NCBI RefSeq assembly: GCF_028476545.1
Contig: NW_026731687.1
Location: 744,001 to 808,000 of the forward strand
Direction of reading: 5' to 3'
Length of the DNA stretch: 64,000 nt
DNA from: Physella acuta
Lineage: Eukaryota; Mollusca; Gastropoda; Physidae
How positions within the stretch are numbered: position 1 is the first letter of the stretch; each line of letters opens with the position of its first letter. The notes below the pieces were generated by a model. That model was not told the DNA's origin and made no database searches. It saw nothing but the letters and a program-made list of their open reading frames with translations. Shown piece by piece: positions 1-19,690 of the stretch. The position numbers and the translations under genes were made by a program.

Positions 1-1495
1 CTAACTGCATACAATTATGAATTGAAATACAAACCTGGATCTGAGAATAGTGCAGATAGTCTTAGTAGATTACCTTTAAAAAACCAAAGCCTGAGCTATG
101 TACCAGAAGATGTATTTGTTCTCTTCACTATCATGGATAACTCCAATATAAATGTGAATGATATTAAAAGAGAAACACAAAAAGATAAGTGCTTAATAAA
201 AGTATATGAGTACTGTAAGAATGGTTGGCCTGAAGAGTCTGTGAATGATGACTTAAGGCCATATTAAATAAGAAATAAAAACCTTTGTGAAGATAATATA
301 AAAGATGGAGAAGATGCAGACCATTATCAGTCAGAGTTGCCTAAACAAAGTATTTGTAACTTAATAAATGATTATGGTGATATGGCAATTTCAAATGTTT
401 TAAAGAAAATACATTAGTAAGAAAGAATGTGATCATCAAACAACTTTGCTAACATCATTAGCACTTACAGAAACTAAAAGGGTAACATCAAAAGAAGAAA
501 AAGATTTTTGCCATTTAATACACCCACTTCAAATACTGGATCACAGTTGCAAAGTGATATGGTCCAGAATATTACTCATAAACAGTATTTTTGGTTACCA
601 AAAAGCACTATCAGATTACATGAGGAAATTGATCAATCAAAGAAATCTATGTCAGTTAAGGATCTGAATAACAGCATAATACTTTCAGATGCCAATTCAA
701 AAATAGTTCCATTAAATCATGACAAACATTCATTGAAGGAGAATTTGGTGTTAATAAGAATGTGTATCTAAGAAATTATGGGAGAAAGGAAAAATGGATA
801 CCAGGTCAAATTGTTCAATGTACAGGACCTGTGTCTTATAAAGTTAAAAATAACTTGTGCAGATAATAAGTGTGAATCTGTCAATCCCACCAAATCTGAT
901 CAGTTCACACCAACTCAGTTTGTTCCACAACCAAATTCTGTTGATATGAGTGAACCAAGTTGTCTGGAGTCAGAAAATGTAAATTCTGGAGTTAATGATT
1001 TAAATCCTAGACCTCCTGAGATAGAGAATCCAGATGGTCAGAATCTTGAGTCACCAAATCAGAAGCCACTGAGAAGGTCAAGCAGGACAATCAAAGTCCC
1101 AAATAAGTTAGACCTATGATTTTAAAGGTCAAAAGGACTTTGACATCATTGTTTTGTATCTTGATTATGTTGTGGCATATTGTGCATTGTTTGTAAGGAT
1201 GTAATCTACCATAGTGTTCATGTTACAATATAATTGGTGATTTTAGGATACTATCAATTGTTCTATTGAGAGATGTGTTATTGTGTTCTAAGGGTAAAGG
1301 GATGTAATAGATTGAGTTAATTGTGAGGTCAAGGGAACTCACTCTTCTGTATTAGTTATATTTATAATATTGTTATCTTGAGTGATGTCCCTTGTGTACT
1401 TCCTTCCGTCCTCTCTGTGTGTTTCCATCGTGATGTAGTTAGACCCAATAAATGTGTTATATACAACCACAGGCTTCTGTCGTCAATCTATTATA
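1..1495 (+). mobile_element. Ty3/gypsy LTR retroelement, 3' portion (fossil, broken)
   Basis: The window opens inside the pol region. The first codons read like the end of a Ty3/gypsy RNase H domain (YKPGSENSADSLSRLP resembles the family's N-A-D-x-L-S-R motif) and run into the integrase linker. Around 780-850 the integrase C-terminal GPY/F-type module is visible (WIPGQIVQCTGPVSYKV). The coding part closes near 1119 with a basic RRSSRTIKVP tail, as in several gypsy elements. A purine-rich tract at 1291-1302 precedes the 3' LTR. The copy is clearly broken, with several breaks and a shortened interior. Its 5' half lies outside the window, so age cannot be judged from LTR divergence. Confidence 0.85.
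1303..1495 (+). repeat. 3' LTR of the Ty3/gypsy element
   Basis: A 193-bp segment starts TGTAATAGATTGA just after a polypurine tract and ends TCAATCTATTATA. The two ends are inverted repeats of each other apart from one base. An AATAAA signal lies at 1446-1451, as expected near the R/U5 boundary. The matching 5' LTR and the target-site duplication are out of view. Confidence 0.75.
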
Positions 1496-1956
1496 GCATT
1501 GTCCGAACATATTTTGTGTTGTTGACGTTATGCGTCAATGCCAGCCTTTGAACCTTGTCGGCTTTCTGATTTGATCCTAAGTTTTGTTATGTAATGAGCG
1601 TGATAAATGTGGGCAGTAAAGGTGGTTGAACTAAGCATAACTATTGTTGCGATGAGTTGAGGGCAGTAATTCAGATGACCTTACCATTTCACGGTAATTT
1701 AATAAAAAAAAAAAACACGATGAAAACCGTGGACATTCTATTAAATGCTATAAATATTATGTTTAACATAATTACAATCTACAAAATTCATACTAAATAT
1801 TTTTAGATGAATTATAAAAATTACTATACGTATACAACCTACACACATTACATTACATTTAATTAATCCTAAGTTAATTTGCACTCTCTGAATATTTAAT
1901 ACATAAAAGTATTAACAAATCCCATGCAAATATATATTTGTGACTTTTTTTCTGTG
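1496..1956. other. Intergenic, AT-rich, nothing recognised
   Basis: AT-rich sequence between the LTR and the first copy of the 690-bp dispersed repeat. No coding exon, RNA gene or repeat family is recognised here. Confidence 0.5.
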
Positions 1957-2657
1957 TTTTTACTTTCTCGTATATACGAAGTATAGAGAAAGTCTTGTAA
2001 TCGTGCAAAAAAAAAAAATCGAGATTTTTGCAAATCTCGACGTTTTGCATCTCACTGATACGGAAAAACATAATTTTGCAATCTTGTCCGTATGTCTGTG
2101 TGTCTGTGTGTGTGTCTGTGTGTGTGTGTGTCCGTGTGTAAACACGATAACTTGAGTACCGTTACAGCTAGGTTGATGAAATTTCATATATAAGTATTTT
2201 ATCAAAATCGTAGATCCGTATCAACTTTTGAGCGATTTCCGATAACCGGAAGTGGTACTTTTCCTACTTTGAATTTTTCAAAAGCCTATAACTTGAGTAC
2301 TATTTCAGATAGATAAATGAAATTTCATACGTAAGTAAAAGATCTAATTCTCTACCTTCTATTAAATTTTGAGTCATTTCCGTTGACTGGAAGTAGTACT
2401 TTACGCTACTTCCGATTTCTCAAAAAACTAATGTAAATTTTAAAAGTAATAATAATATTGCGCACTATTATGCGCTTTTTTATTTCGCGTTCACTTGGTG
2501 TGCAATTAATTTGTCTACGAGATTTTATTCTATTTTTAAAACTTTAAGTATTTAAAATGGATTAAAAATCATGTCTATAGCCCGAGTTCCCATCCCCTGT
2601 TATTTTATATAAGAATATTCGAGAAAGTTTAGGGGAGATCACTCCCGGTTTATTTTT
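1957..2657 (+). repeat. Dispersed repeat family A, copy 1
   Basis: Closely similar copies occur at 22760-23450 (+) and 45889-46538 (-), so the ends can be set by comparison. The left end carries ACTTTCTCG, and CGAGAAAGT recurs close to the right end (2620-2628), giving a 9-bp inverted repeat. A hairpin of 9-bp stems lies at 2019-2040 (TCGAGATTT/AAATCTCGA), followed by a poly-A run context and a TG-rich tract at 2088-2140. The interior holds two diverged tandem modules of about 140 bp that both begin near AACTTGAGTAC and contain ATGAAATTTCATA. It has no open coding region. A non-autonomous DNA transposon or foldback element is the likeliest class; no target-site duplication was found. Confidence 0.8.
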
Positions 2658-5098
2658 TCCTGTGTTTTTTTTTTTCCTGTGACTTTTTTTCCTACAATCC
2701 TTTAACCATGCCTTAGACCCATCGGGGGAACAATACTTTTTATTCGTTTGTTTTGGGGTTGGAAAAAAACAATTATTTAATTAGCATGGATTGATAAAGT
2801 GCAACGTGGTAGGTAAAACAGTGGTATTTTAAATACTACCGTTTGTTTATTTTATACACTGAATGTATTGTTTTCTAATTATTATGTTTGATCAATAACA
2901 GTTTAGAAACCGTTCCTAAATGTCCTCTATATTAACTTTTATCTTTACGTTTGCGGATAAGATTGAGTACTATAGTTCACTAAAATGAGTCAGACGCGGA
3001 ACTTTCCGGCACCCCGGAAAGGTATGATTTAAATTAAATGAGTGCAATAGTTTAAGGATAAGTTGGGGTAAGTTAAATCAGTCGGGTCCGCCGGCAGGGT
3101 GCGATTTTGCGCCCCAAGCTATACTGTGTTTATATTTGCATTTAAGTTTGTGTTTATGTTCTGCGTTATTGTATGCCTTTAGGTTTGCTTTTGTGTTTGC
3201 GTTTTTGTATGTGTTTACGTTAGTGTTTGTTTTTGTGTTTGCGATACGTTCTAGTTACTATTTTCGTTTTTGTTTGGGTTTTTTTTTTTGGTTGGTTGTG
3301 GTTAGGGTTAATTCGAAAAGTAATATATTTCCTAAACCTGTCAATGCCGCGTATGTAATGCTTACTAAACACACAGGCAATAGTCCTTTACACTTACAGA
3401 TAAGTTTTTTTCCACAGAGGCCAGTGCAGGGCATGGCCGGCTAGTATTATTATTATAAAGGCCAATATAAAAATGTAATGCAAAGTCTAGTAGCAGTCTA
3501 ATTTCTTAACTTCGACTGTGTATGATTCAGTAATGCAGTTCAAAATGAGCTATTTCTTTTAAAAATATTTTTAACTCCTCGTCGATTTTTAGTTTATATT
3601 TAGATCTATTTTAAATGTTATTTTCTTTATCGATTTTTTGGAGTTCAAAATTTAGGGGGAAGAATCTAAGAAGAATGTCAACAACTTTAGTGAATTGTGG
3701 GAAATGGGACGGGTCAATGTGTAATGAGGTGACGTCATATTACCCATAAGACTTGAGAAATGGCTGCTCATGGCAATTAGTAAATCTTGATGTCTGGATA
3801 CGTTCATATGTATTTATTATATACTAATTGCCATTATTGAGGTATTCTTGTCCAAATTCTTAATCATTTTCCTATAATACCTTACGCTGTAATATCTAGA
3901 CTTATTTGGTTGCTCTAGCAGTAACGTAAACTTAATTTGAAAGGACAGTTCAGAATGGCGAGAATGTCGTTTTTTTTCTCTCTTAAAAAAATAAAAATAA
4001 ATAAACGACTGGAAGATTTCCTACCTAGATCTACATAATCTCTAGATCTAGGTATCTAGATTATTAAAAAAAAACCGCAAAAGCTTGTTGTTTAGTTTTA
4101 ATTATCAAGGTTTTAGGTTAGATCCATATCTGTCTAAAAATAACGATAATCTCCACACGTAGCTTGATCTTCTCTGCTCTCGCAGCCAAGCCTTGCTTCC
4201 TCAGACCAGAAAAACCTGTTTTTTTCTTTTTAAGAAATTAGATTTATTAGGCCTAACATTGGTAAATTTATTTAATAATATGTATTTTATTCATTAACAT
4301 TTAGGCTACAACATATCTAACCTACTTACTTACTACCTTGTCACTCTCAATAAATCATAATCATAGGTCAGGAGGAAGCACATCATTAAACCACTTTAAC
4401 CAGAGAAGAGACTCAAGCAAAGCTAGAGACTAGCTAGAGTAGAGTAGTAGATAAGTAGAGTTAAGTAGAACCTACACACACCTACACCATAATAATATTT
4501 ATATTTGGTTGACTAGAGATGTTAAAAAATAATTCCTTAGTCAAATTATTAGTGGAACTGAAGTCCAATAAGAGACATTCTCAAAAATAGATGTTTTAGG
4601 TTGTTAGTATAATAATATAATAGTAGTATTGTAATCTCAACTAGTTTTATGGTTAGAAATTAGGGTTTAGGCCTGATTATGGTTAAGGTTAACATTGACA
4701 TTAGGAAACCACATGAGTATTTAATTAACTACCAGTAATCTAACACTCCTTTTGTAAGAAGATTCTATTATCAGACGCTTGTATAAAAAACATTCACCCC
4801 TTAATAAAGCTGTTGAATTACCAAAATATTAAGTAATAGCCCACACTTAATCCTGTGACTTAAACTGTAGGCTATATACTCATAACCTTACTCTTAAACC
4901 TTTCCCTAAAACTAAACTGATCTATATTTAATTAAATCTACAATAGTTTACAACCCCTTTATCACTTTATCATTCTCTAATTATGATACATTATAACAAG
5001 GCATGTATATAAGCCTTTTGCTGCTGGAGTTTAAAATTGTTTTTGCATTTAAACTCATAGAAGAAAGAAAAAATAATCATAGTGTAAACACAAAACAC
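2658..5098. other. Intergenic region upstream of the kinesin gene
   Basis: No convincing coding exon. The region holds a perfect 8-bp hairpin at 3002-3021 (CTTTCCGG/CCGGAAAG), a degenerate T/G-rich stretch at 3125-3250, several TAGATCTAG-type motifs near 4025-4065, and a palindromic CRE (TGACGTCA) at 3730-3737. The kinesin promoter and 5' noncoding exon(s) may lie here, but no transcription start can be assigned. Confidence 0.5.
3730..3737. promoter_or_regulatory. CRE palindrome TGACGTCA, possible kinesin promoter element
   Basis: A perfect CREB/ATF-type site lies 1.8 kb upstream of the kinesin start codon. The sequence is exact; a promoter role is inference only. Confidence 0.25.
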
Positions 5099-5260
5099 TG
5101 TGTGTGGTATGTGGCCTGACCAATTTGAATGAGATTGTTTAGTTTACATTGTTTTGAGATTATACTTAACTCAATGCAACAAGCCTGCCTGTTGGTTGAG
5201 GCCACCACTAGGGTTAGTTCTGCTATGTTTATACAAAGGTTCGACTCAAAATATCAACCA
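5099..5260 (+). repeat. Dispersed repeat family B (SINE-like), copy 1
   Basis: This segment matches the reverse complement of 40298-40462: both run from GGTATGTGGCCTGACC, through a GAGATTGTTTA core and an ACTCAATGCAAC block, to GTTGGTTGAGGCCA and a final AATATCA. The copies are clearly diverged and flanked by unrelated DNA, as in a short interspersed element. A B-box-like GGTTCGACTC occurs near 5238, but no complete tRNA head is visible. Confidence 0.6.
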
Positions 5261-5530
5261 AACATTTTAATTCCTAGTTTAAAAATTATAAACTTTAATA
5301 TTATAGCCAAAATGATGAATGTAAAATCTTAATAGGGTAGATAACCATTTTTTGGTTGTTGCAATCACCTTCTAAGGTATTATATTTATAAAAAGCTTAT
5401 CCATCAGGTTTGGTTTATAAAAGCTAGTTGATTAAACAGCTATTTATGTCTATGCTTTTATAACTGATTCCCAATGTTATTATGTCTCGAATGGCAGTTT
5501 ATATGAAAAGTTACTAAGCAAGTTGCAGCC

Positions 5531-14427
<8,897 letters not shown>

Positions 14428-14619
14428 GTAATTGTTTTTTTCACTATTAATTTTCACTCTAGTTTGTTAACCAAGCTTCTTTAGTTACTATCTCAGCATG
14501 TCTTTGAATGCTGTGTTTTTTATATAATAATTGAGAGGGAAAACATTTATTCTCAGATTTATTTGTTGGAAACTGTTTGATTAAAAAATTCAATGAAATA
14601 ATTTTTGTTTGTTTTTCAG
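14428..14619 (+). other. Possible intron directly after the kinesin stop codon
   Basis: The TAA stop is followed at once by GTAATT, and a pyrimidine-rich acceptor (GTTTTTCAG) ends at 14619. This would place a 3'UTR intron with the stop codon as the last three bases of the exon. Transcript data would be needed; read-through into a longer 3'UTR is equally possible. Confidence 0.3.
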
Positions 14620-17272
14620 TTTGGAACATTGACAGCATATAAACTGTTAAAACCAAGTACAGCTCGTTATCATCATTTTGGTTATTGATAAATGACTGTT
14701 TTCCTCACCTAGCATTCCGCTTAAGGCTTTTGTCTCCATCTTCACCATAATGTTTATCAGTCATAGTCAGTTTAAGCAAATTTATAGTACAAATTTTATA
14801 ATAGCCAATGTCTTAGTTAAATGAGCTTAACTTAATTACAAGTAGTTTTTGTCATATTTTATGTACATGATCTTGGTTGTCTATCATTCTTTATGTATGC
14901 AATCTGTGCTTTCTTCTACTTATGATGATGAGGATTAGTTAAATAACAAAATATTCTGGTCATGACAGTTTCCCAGCACAACAGGAAGCCAGAGAAATAA
15001 AGTAAATAATTATGTAACACTGGCAGTGCATTATTTTATGACAACATTTTATCTTGCTATATTTTAAACTTTTTAAGTAGGATGTCATTTACTTAAACAT
15101 TTTTTGTGACACAACAAAACTAGCTAAACTTATCCTCTTGGTTGAACTGTAGATATTAGAATTTCAGAGCATGAACACATTCATGCTACAAGTGCAATAT
15201 TCACCTTTTATCTATTGAAGGATTTTAATTGAGACAACATATCTTTCTGTATTTATACTACTAGTAAGTGTTTCCTGTAAATTATTTGGCATTGATTTCA
15301 TGTGTATATTAGAACTGTGTGAAGGTTACTCTTGTTTCTCTTTCCCTCCCCCCTCCCCTGTGTTCTCTGTGAATAAACGACAATTGGATTGTGGTTGGTA
15401 AGATTTTTACAGCATGCTGGTAGTCTTTATACTAAGGCAACATATATTGTACATACAATTTCCTCTGTGCTGTATCTTGCTATAGGTTATCTTGTAGTGC
15501 TGCCATTTAATGAACTTTATAATTACTACATTTACACTTAGAAACTGATGGTTGTAATTTTAAAGTTTTTTTAATGGTTCACAACATTTCGCAGTATAAT
15601 TTTAAGATCAGCTATTATGGGGAAGTTTGTATAATACAATAGTGTACAACTTGCTCTTAATTATTACATGATTTTTAATTCTTTTTGCTATCTATGTAAA
15701 TTAGAGGGGTGATGGTTGTAAAAAGAATTTGCTTAACGTGTCATGTTTGTTTTTAATAGATGCAATTTTATTAAATTGTGCTTTTTTTATTTTTAACAAT
15801 TGAACTAGTATGTGAACAAGATAGCACTTTCCTTCTTGATTTCTTGTGATATAATTTAGTGTTAATGTGATAAATATGTTCTCTGTGTATTTTTGTCCTT
15901 TTGTACAGAATTAGTGTTGCTTTATAATTCATTGGATATGCTTCTCACACAAGTTGTAGAAATGGTCTACAACTTGAACTTTGCTTTGAAATTTGATTGT
16001 TTTTTTTTTACACTTTTAAATAACAAAAAAAAAATCTAAGGGAATGGGATACGGAGAACTGTTTTAGCCATTTTTTTTTTCCCGAGATATTCCCTTACAG
16101 TAATACTTTTTGAGCTATTAGGGTACATTTTTTAAGCAGTTTTGCTGTAAATGGTTGTGCATTTCTCAAAATATAGCAAACTTTGCTATTAACTAGAAAC
16201 TATTTTCATTAGTCAACTACTTATTCATGTTGTATGACTTTTTTTTATCAGTACAAGACATTTTCTTTCTAAAATATGTGGGTGAAAAACCACAATCCAT
16301 ACTTTAAAAAAAATTATTGTAGAACAAATATTTTAACCTGTCTGAAACCTACCTAGTCCTTTCATTTGCAAGGATGCATTTTTTGTTTAATTTATTAACT
16401 TAAAGTGTGGTAGTTGTAAATGCAATATTTCAAAGCGCTTGTTTGTGGCACAATAAAAAATAAAACAATCATTCACATTTTTGTTGATTATTCTTATCAG
16501 TTGTTAGTGCTTAATTAAATTTATAGTTTTACTTCTGAAAGGGATCTTTTTGAAACAGAAAAATGGTGAAGATATTAACAGATATATTTCTACACTTGAA
16601 GAAACACAAAACTACTTCCCAATTTACTGCTTTTTTCCACATCATTCTTGTCTATGCTACAACAAACAAAATCAAATATCATATCACACTAATACTATCC
16701 ACTGTAAATACTTGCAAACCTTATGACATCCTTACCATCTTTGTCCTAATTTACAGTTAAGCAGGTTACACTGTTGTCAACCCTTACTACATAGACACTT
16801 CAAAACAATGACATTGTCTATACTAAAAAAAAATTCTCACAGAAAATACTGAAAGGAAATTTAATTATTAAAATATGCTAATTAAATATAACATTTTGTT
16901 GTTGCCCCTTAGTCTTCAACTGTTACAGTAAAACTTAAATGAATATCCCAAGACAAATTATAACATAATTTAAATTATACTTCCATTTTAAAAATTCTAT
17001 TGAGTTTTTCGGTCTTTTATTGTTGCACTCGCAAATTAGACATCCGGTTACTTTGTTAAACTATGGGCCATCAACTCTTACAACACAGCAATGACTCAAA
17101 ACAACAATATGTCGAACTGTAAACCATTGTTTATTTAATATTTAACTGTCAAACGTGTCGAAGTGTCAGTGATATTATACTAGATCTAATAGGGGTAGAT
17201 ATAGATCTGTATCGTATGTCTAGATCTTTAGGCCTAGCCTATATTTATTAATTTATATTAAATATTTAATAT
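14620..17272 (+). other. KIF5: Probable kinesin 3'UTR, then AT-rich intergenic DNA
   Basis: No coding exons are seen. AATAAA signals at 14996-15001, 15372-15377 and 16452-16457 are candidate cleavage sites, so the 3'UTR could be about 0.6 to 2 kb long. Long kinesin 3'UTRs are common in animals. Nothing is recognised beyond the last signal. Confidence 0.5.
16452..16457 (+). terminator. Candidate distal polyadenylation signal, kinesin gene
   Basis: AATAAA within an A-rich context (CACAATAAAAAATAAAAC), followed by T/G-rich sequence. It is the last strong signal before the MITE at 17281. The more proximal signals at 14996 and 15372 are alternatives. Confidence 0.4.
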
Positions 17273-17280
17273 TAATTTTT

Positions 17281-17822
17281 GGTAATCTATCGTTTTGGGT
17301 ACGTAAAATCGCCCGCGACTTGTAATGTGAAAACCAGGTGACTCTTTAAATTTTAATAATTCTTTCACATTTTGAGGAGGATTTATGTTTTGAAAAATAC
17401 AAAAATATTTCCTTGTTTCATTTAAGTACCTGTTTTTATTCAATTGAATTAAAACTTTTCAGTAATAAATGAACACCAGCGATGTTTCCAACAGATACAA
17501 CCATGCTCATTTACTATAGTAGCCATCTTGTTAAAGTTTTATTTTTATAGACTTCAAGCGTGAGATTCAGGCGGAAGTCACTCTATTTTACAAATGGCTG
17601 CTATTTATATAGCAAATCTTGCTTGCAGACACTGCTGTTTAAAGTTAATTTCTGGCCTATATTGATATATTTAGCCATTGATTTAGGTTTATTATTCATT
17701 TATCTATAATATTTGACACAAACATATCACAATATACTTCTATTACAGCCTTGATAATGAGGTAACGTTTTCGTACATTAATAGCCGCGAGCGATTTTAC
17801 GTACCCAAAACGATAGATTACC
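17281..17822. mobile_element. MITE with 36-bp TIRs and 8-bp TSD
   Basis: The element begins GGTAATCTATCGTTTTGGGT and continues to the GCCCGCG region; its right end is the near-perfect reverse complement (one mismatch over about 36 bp). Both sides are flanked by TAATTTTT (17273-17280 and 17823-17830), an 8-bp target duplication. At 542 bp with no transposase reading frame it is non-autonomous. An 8-bp duplication fits hAT, Merlin or P-type elements, but the GGTAATC end is not a typical hAT terminus, so the superfamily stays open. Confidence 0.85.
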
Positions 17823-17919
17823 TAATTTTTTTTATATTTATCCCTATATAGGCCTATATTCTATATATATATAATATATAATATTAATGGATGATATTAA
17901 TAAATAATTATAAAATAAA

Positions 17920-18288
17920 TCATCATCATCATCACTCCTTTGTGGCCCCTGGGGAGCAAAGGGCTGCAACCACACATCTCCAGTGGACTCGGTTTTGGGC
18001 TGCTCCTCTAATCTGTGCCCATGAGAGCCCAGCTGTTTTCGCCTCTTCCTCAACCGTTCTCATCCATGTTTTCCTTGGCCGGCCCACCCTCCTTTTCCCC
18101 TGGGGATTCCAGTCCAATGCATGTTTTGCGATGTTTTCTTTTCTTAACGTGTTTCCGATCCATCCCCATTTACGGGCTTTGATATCTTTCTCTATTGGCT
18201 GTTGTTTTAAAATTTGCCACAGGTCTTTGTTTGATATTTTGTCTGGCCATCTTATTTTGAGTATATGTCGTAAGCATTTGTGATGCAC
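17920..18288 (-). mobile_element. LINE 3' end, C-terminal tail of an RTE-like reverse transcriptase ORF
   Basis: Read on the minus strand, the sequence encodes a typical non-LTR retrotransposon C-terminus: LRHILKIRWPDKISNKDLW, then KWGWIGNTLRK, then NPQGKRRVGRPRKTW, then a final W-R-x-x-V-x-A-L-C-S-P stretch. The reading frame is open over about 118 codons. After the stop comes a short (GAT)n run, the kind of simple tail RTE-class LINEs carry. The copy is 5'-truncated: the catalytic RT domain is absent, and unrelated sequence starts near 18290. Clade assignment is from memory. Confidence 0.85.
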
Positions 18289-18289
18289 A

Positions 18290-18841
18290 GGATCTCCAAG
18301 ATCGATACCGACGATACTCTCGCAGATTAAGCTTGAGCGGGGCCCCTGGCTGAAATTTTTGGGGGCCTCTACTCTTCATACGCATACAATTTTTAAATAA
18401 TTTTTTTTTTACCACATGATTTAGTTAAGCCATGTTTGTTGTCATTTTCAGAGATAATATAGAATCTTTACACAAACAAATTGTTTTTGGCTTTTAAAAT
18501 TTTGTTTTGTTCAGGCCTAGTTACCGAAAATACTAAATCAGTCATATTTTTATAACTATATTTATTTTAGTAATATCGTACAGAATTTTGAAAATAATTA
18601 ATGGGCCTTTTGAATAATTTTGAGAGTATTCCGATTGGTCCATTAATACTCATTTTATTTGTAATTTATACGTCATAGGTTAGAGGGGGGGGGGGGAATT
18701 TTTTAGATAAGTGTCAGATAATAATCATAATAGAATCTTCTTAAAAAAGGGGTGTTATTTTTCTGGTAGTTAACCAAAATACTTTGAAAATACACACATA
18801 GCTTGCTATCCCTATCCCTAACTACAACCCTAGTAGTAGTA
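18290..18841. other. Intergenic, no gene recognised
   Basis: AT-rich sequence with a G homopolymer near 18686-18697 and a short GTA repeat at 18828-18840. Nothing further is identified. Confidence 0.5.
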
Positions 18842-18846
18842 GTCCT

Positions 18847-19210
18847 TGTTACGATGTGAGTTTAGGATGGGGGCGACCTTGTAGTACAACATGGGTTTAT
18901 GGACAATGACGATCAGATATGAATCACTCAACAGAACCGCATAGGTTCTTTCCTTGGTTTATTGCACTGTTAAATGAATACAACTATATCCACAATGACA
19001 GACGAATACATCTACCCAATAACACAACATGACGAAGACTGCCCTAATCTATTTCCCCTAGCAATCAGATCATACCCTCAAACATTACATCCTTTCGTAC
19101 TTCGTCACACAGTCACAACCTTTTATTAATCTAAATCATTTCACAACACACATACTCTCATTCCCGTTGCAATCCATACCTATGCAATACCTAAGATAAC
19201 ATTTATAACA
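18847..19210 (-). mobile_element. Solo LTR with 5-bp target-site duplication
   Basis: A 364-bp segment is bounded by TGTTA...TAACA and flanked on both sides by GTCCT (18842-18846 and 19211-19215). AATAAA signals are found on the minus strand (CAGTGCAATAAACC), so the LTR points leftward. In that orientation it ends ATCGTAACA, as many Ty3/gypsy LTRs do. No internal region is present, so this is the product of LTR-LTR recombination. Its exact duplication suggests a fairly recent insertion. Confidence 0.8.
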
Positions 19211-19215
19211 GTCCT

Positions 19216-19536
19216 ACCATCTATATTCTATATGTAATGTGGTAGTTATAAAATTTCTAGATCTAAATTTAAGACTAGATTCTTTTCAATTCATATTTGA
19301 TGATATTCTTATCTCTTAATTTCTACTATAGATTTCTGGATCTATTCTCAGTACTCTGTGACTGTCTGAAAAGTGTTGAGTTCATCAAGTTTCATAGTTT
19401 AGTGGGGTTAGTATGTAACTTTGTAGTGTTTTAAACTAGTTAAAGTATGAGTAAATCTTAATTAGGCCTATATCTAGATCCATAATTATTGTAGACCTAA
19501 TGTGTCAGTTACAGTAGGCTATGTCTATAAATACAG
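19216..19536. other. Intergenic, nothing recognised
   Basis: AT-rich sequence between the solo LTR and a SINE head, with several TAGATC-type motifs. No exon or repeat family is seen. Confidence 0.5.
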
Positions 19537-19690
19537 GGATGGTGTGGTCGAATGGTAGAGTGTTTGACTGCTAACACCTACAAGTTTTGAGTTCAAATCC
19601 CGCGCTCAAGTCAATACAACATTCTTTTAGTCCACCCAGGTTAGGGAAAGTAAAAGTGGCTGGGCATACTATATTATACACTATACATTC
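19537..19690 (+). mobile_element. tRNA-derived SINE
   Basis: The head carries an A-box-like TGGTCGAATGGTAGAG and a B-box-like GAGTTCAAATCCC at tRNA spacing, with a CTGCTAA loop reminiscent of tRNA-Ser(GCT). The anticodon stem does not pair, so this is not a working tRNA gene. An unrelated body follows (AGTCCACCCAGGTTAGGG and onward). The 3' end is uncertain. Confidence 0.6.

Noticed and set aside
3136-3444. Open frame of about 100 codons rich in F, V and L
   Set aside because: It lies in degenerate T/G-rich sequence and resembles a signal-like hydrophobic peptide only because of composition.
17891-18283. Plus-strand open frame of about 130 codons
   Set aside because: Antisense shadow of the LINE C-terminus, which matches a known protein tail on the minus strand.
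19537-19612. A functional tRNA-Ser(GCT) gene
   Set aside because: A and B boxes are present but the anticodon stem does not pair, and a SINE body follows.
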